A DNA stretch of 5,386 nucleotides, from NCBI GenBank assembly GCA_027345905.1, contig DAIETC010000101.1:1-5386 (forward strand), given 5' to 3'. Below, piece after piece: positions 1 to 5,034 of this stretch. Position numbers and translations under genes: made by a program. Position 1 is the stretch's first letter; the number at the start of each line of letters is the position of its first letter. Under the pieces are notes generated by a model, which ran no database searches, was not told the origin of the DNA, and saw only the letters and a program-made list of their open reading frames with translations. The DNA comes from Kineosporiaceae bacterium. GTDB taxonomy: Bacteria; Actinomycetota; Actinomycetes; Actinomycetales; Angustibacteraceae.

Positions 1-1313
1 CGGACGTCCCCGACCTGGCGCGCCGGCAAGGTCTCGTACATCCGAGCCAGCACCACCAGCCCGGACAGCGCGGTCAGGGCGGCGACGGCCCAGACGGCCG
101 CCCGGACGCCGTACGCGTCGGCGACCAGGCCGGAGACCACCGCCCCCACGGCGAAGCCCCCGTCGCGCCACAAGCGGTAGACCCCGACCGAGCGGGCCCG
201 CCAGGCCGGGTGCGCGACGTCCCCGATGACGGCAAGCAACGTCGGGTACACCATGGCTGTGCCGGCGCCCAGAGCGACCGCGGCGACGGCCCAGACGCTG
301 AAGCTGTGTGCCAGGGCGACGAGCGCGAGCGCCGCGGCCTGCAGCAGCATTCCCGCGACGATCAGCCGTTTGCGGCCCCAGCGGTCGGACAGTGCGCCGG
401 TCGCCAGCTGGCCCACGCCCCACACTGCTGGGTAGAGGGCGGCCAGGATCCCGATCCGGGCCACGGACAGGCCCCCCGCGGCAAACAGCACCGGAAACAA
501 GCCCCAGGCCAGCCCGTCGTTCAGGTTGTTGACCAGGCCGGCCTGGCTGGCCGAGGACAGCGCCCGGTTGCGAAAGCTGGTCTGCGCGAACACCGCCCCA
601 CTGGTCAACCCAGCGTGCAAGGCGGTGGCATCGGCGTCCGCCGGGGTGTGCCGGCTGGCTTCGAGCCGGGCGAACGGACGGGTCTCGCGCACCACCGTGG
701 CACTGAGCCCCAGACCCAGCGCCGCGAACGCCACGCCGAGGTAGAAGGGCGCCGGCCGCAGTCCGTAGCGCGCGGCGATCATGCCGGTCGCCAGTGCGGT
801 CACCGCCACCGCCACATACCCCGCCGCCTCGTTCAGTCCCATGGCCAGGCCGCGGCGCGCCGGCCCCACCAGGTCGATCTTCATGATCACCGTGGTCGAC
901 CAGGTCAGGCCCTGGTTGACGCCGAGCAGCACGTTGGCGGCGACGATCCACCACCAGGACGGTGCCCAGATCAGCAGCAGCGGGATCGGCAAGCCGACCA
1001 GCCACCCGGCGACCAGTACCGGCTTGCGGCCGAACCGGTCCGAGAGCGTGCCCGCGAAGAAGTTGGTGGCCGCCTTCACCGCCCCGAACGCGGCGATGTA
1101 GACCAGGCCGACGCTGTAGTCCGGCACGTGGAACACCCGGGTCGCCAGCAGCGGCACCACCGTGCGCTCCTGGCCGAGCATGCCGCCGACCAGCGCGTTG
1201 ACCGCCACCAGCAACCCGAACTGGGCCGCGTTCTGCCGCAGGCCCAGCGCGATGGGTCGATGCCGTCGATGGTCGGCCGATCGGGTCGCGGTGCGCGTGC
1301 CATCGTTGGACAT
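1..1313 (-). CDS. MFS transporter (drug/metabolite efflux type), 3' end cut by window edge
   Basis: This frame stays open for 437 codons from the ATG at 1313 to the left edge, so only the last few residues are missing. It reads as a 12-helix Major Facilitator Superfamily permease in the cytoplasmic membrane. Each half carries the MFS signature of the loop between helices 2-3 and 8-9: GTLSDRFGRK at residues 88-97 and GALSDRWGRK at 307-316. Long hydrophobic segments alternate with short polar loops, and a longer cytoplasmic loop around residues 210-250 joins the halves. QERTVVPLLA near residues 48-57 and YRLWRDGGFAVG near 379-390 resemble a permease group annotated only as 'MFS transporter'. 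The substrate cannot be read from sequence. The first 20 residues are basic and precede helix 1. The ATG at 1313 is chosen because the frame is continuous and a TANNNT box sits 7 nt upstream; no Shine-Dalgarno sequence is visible. The divergent ArsR-rhodanese gene is its likely regulator. Identity as MFS is near certain; an efflux role is inferred. Confidence 0.93.
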   Translation of the reverse strand, partial: MSNDGTRTATRSADHRRHRPIALGLRQNAAQFGLLVAVNALVGGMLGQERTVVPLLATRVFHVPDYSVGLVYIAAFGAVKAATNFFAGTLSDRFGRKPVLVAGWLVGLPIPLLLIWAPSWWWIVAANVLLGVNQGLTWSTTVIMKIDLVGPARRGLAMGLNEAAGYVAVAVTALATGMIAARYGLRPAPFYLGVAFAALGLGLSATVVRETRPFARLEASRHTPADADATALHAGLTSGAVFAQTSFRNRALSSASQAGLVNNLNDGLAWGLFPVLFAAGGLSVARIGILAALYPAVWGVGQLATGALSDRWGRKRLIVAGMLLQAAALALVALAHSFSVWAVAAVALGAGTAMVYPTLLAVIGDVAHPAWRARSVGVYRLWRDGGFAVGAVVSGLVADAYGVRAAVWAVAALTALSGLVVLARMYETLPARQVGDV

Positions 1314-1333
1314 GGCCGAAAGACTACTACACT
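1306..1333 (+). promoter_or_regulatory. Candidate sigma-70-type promoter of the ArsR-rhodanese gene
   Basis: TTGGAC at 1306-1311 resembles a -35 element and TACACT at 1328-1333 fits the TANNNT -10 pattern, with a 16-bp spacer. Initiation would fall near 1340, giving a leader of about 20 nt that contains the ribosome binding site at 1349-1353. The -35 element lies over the first codons of the divergent transporter gene, so the two promoters are interleaved and one bound regulator could affect both. Not verified experimentally. Confidence 0.45.
1321..1326 (-). promoter_or_regulatory. Candidate -10 box for a leaderless MFS transporter mRNA
   Basis: On the minus strand, TAGTCT lies here and is followed by 7 nt (ttcggcc) and then the ATG at 1313. 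A TANNNT hexamer about 7 nt before the start codon places transcription initiation at or next to the A of ATG. That is the known arrangement of leaderless genes, which are common in actinobacteria. The absence of any purine-rich Shine-Dalgarno element in front of this ATG agrees. No convincing -35 element is seen 16-18 nt further upstream. Assignment is by pattern only. Confidence 0.5.
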
Positions 1334-1335
1334 AA

Positions 1336-1351
1336 TCCAAGGATGATTGGA
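1336..1351. promoter_or_regulatory. Palindrome in the divergent promoter region, candidate ArsR operator
   Basis: TCCAAGGATGATTGGA has perfect 5-bp arms (TCCAA/TTGGA) around a 6-bp centre. A second overlapping inverted pair (AATC at 1334-1337, GATT at 1345-1348) and a direct repeat GGATGA (1341-1346 and 1352-1357) lie in the same stretch. It sits just downstream of the proposed -10 box of the regulator gene and upstream of the transporter -10 box, where a dimeric ArsR-family repressor would block both. It does not match a published operator consensus that I can recall, so the assignment rests on symmetry and position. Confidence 0.42.
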
Positions 1352-1353
1352 GG
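1349..1353 (+). promoter_or_regulatory. Ribosome binding site that fixes the ArsR-rhodanese start
   Basis: GGAGG lies 8 nt before the ATG at 1362, an ideal Shine-Dalgarno spacing. The same frame also offers a TTG at 1347, but that codon overlaps this element and has only a weak purine run (AAGGA) 3 nt in front of it. The ATG at 1362 is therefore preferred. Confidence 0.8.
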
Positions 1354-1361
1354 ATGACCGG

Positions 1362-2066
1362 ATGGGTGACCGCCGGCTCAAGACCGAGCTGTTCGAACAG
1401 TTCGCCACCGTGACCAAGGCACTGGCGAACGCCAAACGTCTGGAGCTCATCGACCTGCTGGCCCAGGGTGAGCGCACGGTCGAGCAGCTGGCCGAGGCCG
1501 CTGACCTCGGCATCACCAGCGCGTCGGGCCACCTCCAGGTGCTCAAGGGCGCCCGGCTCGTGAGCACCCGGCGCGCCGGCACTCGGATCTTCTACAGCCT
1601 GGACGGCGAGGACGTCGCGGCGCTGTACGCCAGCGTGCAGCAGGTCGCTCGCGCCCATCTGAGCGCGACCCAGGCCGCCCGCTCGGCGTACCTCGGAACC
1701 GGCGATGGCACGGGGCATAGCGACGCTAGCCCGGCGGACGCCGCCAGTGAGGAGGTGGCCCGCGAAGAGCTGTTGGCGCGGGCCCGCGCCGGCGAGGTCG
1801 TGGTGCTGGACGTGCGCCCCCACGTGGAGTTCGGCGCCGGGCACATTCCTGGCGCGGTCTCGATCCCGCTGGAAGAGCTCAGCGAGCGCCTGGACGAGCT
1901 GCCCGACGACGCCGAGATCGTGGCGTACTGCCGGGGCGCCTACTGCGTCCTGGCCTACGACGCCGTGCGGCTACTGCACGCCAGGGGCCGGCGGGCCAGC
2001 CGGCTGGTCGACGGCATGCTGGAGTGGCGCCTGCAGGGCCTGCCCGTCCGCTCCGGGGCCGCCTGA
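1362..2066 (+). CDS. ArsR-family transcriptional regulator fused to a C-terminal rhodanese domain
   Basis: A 234-residue protein starting at the ATG behind the GGAGG element. Residues 5-100 form an ArsR/SmtB winged helix: KALANAKRLELIDLLAQGE, then the recognition region TVEQLAEAADLGITSASGHL (39-58), then a wing near RRAGTRIFYSL (70-80). A polar Ala/Gly/Ser/Asp linker (about 111-131) leads to a rhodanese domain (about 132-230). This has VVLDVRPHVEFGAGHIPGA (147-165) and the active-site loop CRGAYC, with predicted catalytic Cys190 and a second Cys195. These are the only two cysteines in the protein, so the metal-binding cysteine motif of classical ArsR/SmtB sensors is absent. The architecture matches ArsR-rhodanese regulators such as, from memory, mycobacterial Rv0324. 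It probably represses the divergent transporter and itself, responding to a sulfur or redox signal through the rhodanese loop; this is inference. Its last 32 codons overlap the convergent GH15 gene. Confidence 0.93.
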   Translation: MGDRRLKTELFEQFATVTKALANAKRLELIDLLAQGERTVEQLAEAADLGITSASGHLQVLKGARLVSTRRAGTRIFYSLDGEDVAALYASVQQVARAHLSATQAARSAYLGTGDGTGHSDASPADAASEEVAREELLARARAGEVVVLDVRPHVEFGAGHIPGAVSIPLEELSERLDELPDDAEIVAYCRGAYCVLAYDAVRLLHARGRRASRLVDGMLEWRLQGLPVRSGAA

Positions 2067-3857
2067 GCTCGCGGCGATCGGGGCGTCGCTGCGATGCGCC
2101 GCGGACGACCCGAGCTGCAGGGCGCTCATGACGAGCGAGAAGTGGCTGAACGCCTGCGGGGTGTTGCCGAGCTGGCGCTGGCCCGCGGGGTCCCACTCCT
2201 CGCTGAGCAGGCCGACGTCGTTGCGCAACAGCAGCAGCCGCTCGAACAGCTCGCCAGCGCCGGCCCGGTCACCCGCCGCGTGCAAGGCGTCCACCAGCCA
2301 GAAGGAGCAGGCCAGGAACACCCCCTCCGCGCCGGGCAGCCCGTCGTCGCTGGCGTCGGTCCGGTAGCGCAGCACGAACCCGTCCTGGGTGAGCTCACGC
2401 TGCACGGCGCGGACCGTCCCCACGACCCGTGGGTCCTCAGGTGGCAGGAAACCGACCCGCCCGATCAGCAGCAGGCTGGCGTCCAGGCCGGTGCCGCCGT
2501 ACGACTGCACGAAGGTGTTGCGCTGCGCGTCGTAGGCGTGCGACAGGACGTCGGCGTGGATCGTGTCGCGCAGCGCAGCCCACCGCGCTCGCGGCCCGGG
2601 CAAGCCGAAGTCGGTGACCGCGCTGACCATCCGGTCGGCGGCCACCCACGCCATGACCTTGGAGTGGGTGAAGTGCCGGCGCGGTCCGCGCATCTCCCAC
2701 AAGCCGTTGTCGGGCTGGTCCCAGGCGCCCTCCAGGTGCTCCATCAGCGCCACCTGCACGTCCCAGCTGTCGTCGGGGCCGTGCATCAGCGCCTTGCGGG
2801 TCAGGGCCAGCCCGTCGAGAACCTCGCCCCACACGTCCAGCTGCAGCTGCCCGGCCGCCGCGTTCCCGATCCGCACCGGCTTGGACCCCTCGTAGCCGGC
2901 CAACCAGTCCAGCTCGAGCTCGGGCAGCCGGCGAGAACCATGCAGGCCGTACATGATCTGCAGGTCGGCGGGGTTACCCGCGATCGCGCGCAGCAGCCAC
3001 TCCCGCCAGGCGGCGGCCTCCTTGGTGTAGCCCGCCGCCAGCAGCGACTGCAGGGTGAGCGTGGCATCGCGCAGCCAGCAGTAGCGGTAGTCCCAGTTGC
3101 GCGGACCGCCGATCTGCTCCGGCAGCGAGGTCGTGGCGGCGGCCACGATCCCCCCCGTCGGGGCGAACGTCAGCCCCTTCAGCGTGACCAGCGAGCGCTG
3201 CACCGGTTCGCGGTAGCGCCCGCGGACGCGGCTTTGACCCGACCAGTCGCCCCAGAACGCCTCGGTCTGCTCCAACGCCGTCTGCGGGTCGACCGGCTTG
3301 GGCCGGCGACGGTGGCTGGGCGCCCAGGTCAGCACGAATGCGACCCGCTCACCGGCGCGCACGGTGAACTCGCTGAAGGTCGCCCGGTCGCGTCCGTCCA
3401 ACGGGGCGTCAGTGACCAGGTACGCCGAGTCGGGGCCGGCGACCGCGACCAGCCCCCGCTCGTCGCGGCGGACCCAGGGGACGACGTGACCGTAGTCGAA
3501 GCGCAGTCGCAGCTCACCGACCATCGGGACGGCGCCGCTGCGGCCCTCGACGATCCGCACGACGTCGGCCGCCTCGCCGCGCGGGGGCATGAAGTCGATG
3601 ACCCGCACGCTGCCGTCCGCCACGTCCCAGTCGGTCTCGAGGACCAGGCTCTCGCCGCGGTAGCGGCGCACGGTGCAGGACCCGCCAGCGGCCGGCGCGA
3701 TCCGCCAGTGGCCTGCCTTCTCGGTGTCCAGCAGCGCCGCGAAGCAGGCGCCGGAGTCGAAGTGCGGCAGGCACAGCCAGTCGATCGACCCGTCCTTGCC
3801 GACCAGCGCGGCGGTGAGCAGGTCACCGATGAGGGCGTAGTCCTCGATCCGGCTCAC
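1971..3857 (-). CDS. Glycoside hydrolase family 15 protein (trehalase/glucoamylase type)
   Basis: A 628-residue cytoplasmic enzyme with no signal peptide. GH15 enzymes are inverting exo-hydrolases that release beta-D-glucose from trehalose, maltooligosaccharides or related alpha-glucosides. The start IEDYALIGDLLTAALVGKDGSIDWLCLPHFDS is typical of the trehalase-like N-terminal beta-sandwich domain (about residues 1-190). An (alpha/alpha)6 barrel follows (about 215-585) with GGPRNWDYRYCWLRDAT (250-266), LDWLAGYEGSKPVRIGNAAAG, and LWEMRG, whose Glu388 is the likely general acid. HFTHSKVMAW comes next, then SEEWDP, whose Glu553 is the likely general base, then GNTPQAFSHFSLV. The GTG at 3857 overlaps the TGA of the upstream dehydrogenase (GTGA) and lacks a strong ribosome binding site, implying translational coupling. 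Family homology ends near residue 585; the last 40 or so residues are low-complexity, and from about residue 597 they are encoded opposite the rhodanese gene. Trehalase versus glucoamylase specificity cannot be decided. Confidence 0.95.
   Translation of the reverse strand: MSRIEDYALIGDLLTAALVGKDGSIDWLCLPHFDSGACFAALLDTEKAGHWRIAPAAGGSCTVRRYRGESLVLETDWDVADGSVRVIDFMPPRGEAADVVRIVEGRSGAVPMVGELRLRFDYGHVVPWVRRDERGLVAVAGPDSAYLVTDAPLDGRDRATFSEFTVRAGERVAFVLTWAPSHRRRPKPVDPQTALEQTEAFWGDWSGQSRVRGRYREPVQRSLVTLKGLTFAPTGGIVAAATTSLPEQIGGPRNWDYRYCWLRDATLTLQSLLAAGYTKEAAAWREWLLRAIAGNPADLQIMYGLHGSRRLPELELDWLAGYEGSKPVRIGNAAAGQLQLDVWGEVLDGLALTRKALMHGPDDSWDVQVALMEHLEGAWDQPDNGLWEMRGPRRHFTHSKVMAWVAADRMVSAVTDFGLPGPRARWAALRDTIHADVLSHAYDAQRNTFVQSYGGTGLDASLLLIGRVGFLPPEDPRVVGTVRAVQRELTQDGFVLRYRTDASDDGLPGAEGVFLACSFWLVDALHAAGDRAGAGELFERLLLLRNDVGLLSEEWDPAGQRQLGNTPQAFSHFSLVMSALQLGSSAAHRSDAPIAASSGGPGADGQALQAPLQHAVDQPAGPPAPGVQ
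3854..3857 (-). other. GTGA stop/start overlap coupling dehydrogenase and GH15 translation
   Basis: The GTG start of the GH15 gene (3857-3855) and the TGA stop of the glucose dehydrogenase (3856-3854) share bases in the tetranucleotide GTGA. No Shine-Dalgarno sequence stands out before the GTG, so the second gene is probably translated by ribosomes that have just terminated. This ties the output of the two enzymes together. Confidence 0.8.
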
Positions 3858-4909
3858 TGGTCGGCGCCCGCGAGCGTCAGGACCACCTTGACGTCGTCCG
3901 GACGGCGGGCGAAGGCGTCCGTGAACTGCTCGATCGGCACCCGGCGGGTGATCAGCCGGGCCAGCCACGCGGGGTCGGCGGCGGCGAGGGCGGCCGCCGC
4001 CTGCTCGTAGTGGCGCCGGTTGGCGTTCACGCTGCCGAACACGACGTCGTTGTGCAGCACGGCATTGCGGTTGATCCCGCCGATGTCCAACGGCACGCTG
4101 GCTCCGGGAGTCGAGACGCCCGTGAGGCAGGTGATCGCGTCCTGCGCTCCGCAGGTGATCGTGTCGACGACGACGCTGGGCACGCCGGTGCACTCGACGA
4201 GCACGTCGGCCTGCACGCCGGACTCGGGCAGGCTCTCGGCGTGGTAGGTGGCCCCGAGGTCACGCACCAGGTCGGGTTTGGGGCCGTCGTGCACCTGGTC
4301 GAACACGTGCACCTGCAACCCGTGCTGGACGCCGAGCAGGGCCGCGAGCAGTCCGACCGGCCCGGCGCCGGTGACCACGGCAACCTGGGGCTGGAAGAAC
4401 GCCCGGGCCCCGATCCGGTCGATCTGTTCCCAGGCCTTGGCGACGATGGTCGTCGGCTCCAGCAGTACCCCGAGCTGGCCCAGCGCGGGGTCGAGCTTGA
4501 CCATGTCGCTCGCCTGGCCACGCCACAGTTCTCGGGCGAACCCGTCCAGTCCCATGATGCCGTGCTCGGTGTACTGGCCGTTGCGGCACATGTCCCACTC
4601 GCCCACCGCGCAGGCCGGGCAGGGCACCGGATCGGGACGGCGTACGAAGCCCACCACCAGGTCGCCCTCGACCAGCCCGCAGCCGTCCGGCGCCTGCCGG
4701 ACCCGACCGAGGTTCTCGTGACCTAGCACCAGGTCCTGGTGCCCGGGCGGTGCCTGACCGTAGGCACCGGAGACGATCTCGGTGTCGGTGCCGCACAGCC
4801 CGACGGCCAGTCCTTGCACGAGGACGTCACCCTCGTCCGGCGCCGGCTCGGCCACCTCGACCATCCGCAAGGAGTCCTTGACCTGCGGGGTGACGGTCAG
4901 TGCACGCAC
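3854..4909 (-). CDS. Zinc-dependent glucose 1-dehydrogenase (MDR superfamily)
   Basis: A 351-residue medium-chain dehydrogenase of the glucose 1-dehydrogenase type known from Sulfolobus, Thermoplasma and Haloferax, oxidising beta-D-glucose to glucono-1,5-lactone with NAD(P)+. The N-terminal catalytic domain shows LCGTDTEI with catalytic-zinc ligand Cys39, LGHENLG with His64 and Glu65, and EPTTIVAKAWE with Glu151. A structural-zinc lobe at RRPDPVPCPACAVGEWDMC has Cys97, Cys100 and Cys108, with Asp93 near the place of the usual fourth Cys. The Rossmann fold follows with GAGPVG (181-186); Asp204 at the end of the second strand would favour NAD+ over NADP+ (inference). The C-terminal stretch NDVVFGSVNANRRHYE (287-302) is typical of this subfamily rather than of general alcohol dehydrogenases. 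The GTG at 4909 is chosen for its GAGGAG element 5 nt upstream. It is first in an operon with the GH15 gene, which could supply its glucose. Sorbitol- or threonine-dehydrogenase activity is a less likely alternative. Confidence 0.92.
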   Translation of the reverse strand: MRALTVTPQVKDSLRMVEVAEPAPDEGDVLVQGLAVGLCGTDTEIVSGAYGQAPPGHQDLVLGHENLGRVRQAPDGCGLVEGDLVVGFVRRPDPVPCPACAVGEWDMCRNGQYTEHGIMGLDGFARELWRGQASDMVKLDPALGQLGVLLEPTTIVAKAWEQIDRIGARAFFQPQVAVVTGAGPVGLLAALLGVQHGLQVHVFDQVHDGPKPDLVRDLGATYHAESLPESGVQADVLVECTGVPSVVVDTITCGAQDAITCLTGVSTPGASVPLDIGGINRNAVLHNDVVFGSVNANRRHYEQAAAALAAADPAWLARLITRRVPIEQFTDAFARRPDDVKVVLTLAGADQ

Positions 4910-4914
4910 GGCTG

Positions 4915-4920
4915 CTCCTC
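4915..4920 (-). promoter_or_regulatory. Ribosome binding site of the glucose dehydrogenase gene
   Basis: GAGGAG on the minus strand lies 5 nt before the GTG at 4909. It is the best Shine-Dalgarno match near the start of this frame and supports the GTG as the true initiation codon. Confidence 0.75.
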
Positions 4921-4924
4921 GTTC

Positions 4925-4986
4925 GGCTGGCGGCTGTTCTGGGCCGGCGGCTGTTCTGGGCCGGCGGCTGTTCTGGGCCGGTGGCT
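4925..4986. repeat. 17-bp tandem repeat array (about 3.6 copies) in the dehydrogenase leader
   Basis: From 4929 to 4981 the sequence has a perfect 17-bp period (3.1 identical copies; plus-strand unit ggcggctgttctgggcc). One mismatch on each side extends the array to 4925-4986. On the minus strand each unit reads ggcccagaacagccgcc. The array begins only 16 bp upstream of the dehydrogenase GTG and next to its ribosome binding site, so it must lie in the leader or promoter. Seventeen is not a multiple of three and no real gene covers the array. It could be a run of protein binding sites, part of a GC-rich leader structure, or a slippage-prone sequence whose copy number varies. Confidence 0.9.
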
Positions 4987-5034
4987 CGCCGTCCCCACGG
5001 TGTCAGGTGCTCCCGCGGGCGGCAAGATGGGGTC

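Larger units (their letters stand above)
4910..5034. promoter_or_regulatory. Divergent intergenic region between glucose dehydrogenase and aquaporin
   Basis: These 125 bp separate two genes transcribed away from each other and must hold both promoters unless one lies inside a gene. Besides the 17-bp repeat array and the dehydrogenase ribosome binding site, I see an 8-bp perfect palindrome CCCGCGGG at 5012-5019, 15 bp before the aquaporin ATG. I find no convincing TANNNT or TTGAC element in either direction; the stretch is strongly GC-rich. Exact promoters cannot be assigned. Confidence 0.6.

Noticed and set aside
597..720. Possible frameshift in the central loop of the MFS transporter
   Set aside because: Codon-by-codon reading of the reverse complement through this region and the following stretch stays in one frame and leads directly to the second MFS signature. 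The gene is intact up to the window edge.
210..1346. A 378-codon open frame on the plus strand opposite the MFS transporter gene
   Set aside because: The minus-strand frame gives a full 12-helix permease with both MFS motifs, while this one gives an Arg/Gln/Gly-rich composition with no domain. It is a shadow frame.
1347..1361. TTG start adding five residues to the ArsR-rhodanese protein
   Set aside because: The TTG overlaps the GGAGG ribosome binding site that is ideally spaced for the ATG at 1362.
2094..4010. A 638-codon open frame on the plus strand opposite the GH15 gene
   Set aside because: It lies antisense to a gene with clear family motifs throughout. Its translation is low-complexity (rich in Gln, Arg, Gly, Val, Ala, His) with no recognisable domain. 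Such long antisense frames are expected in high-GC coding DNA.
3858..4193. N-terminal extension of the GH15 frame to an upstream start at 4193
   Set aside because: The added 112 residues are Arg-rich and lie inside the dehydrogenase gene. The canonical GH15 start (IEDYALIGDL) follows directly after the GTG at 3857, which also overlaps the upstream stop.
5012..5019. CCCGCGGG palindrome as a specific operator before the aquaporin gene
   Set aside because: An 8-bp G/C palindrome is expected by chance in such GC-rich DNA and has no supporting repeat or known consensus. It is recorded only within the intergenic entry.
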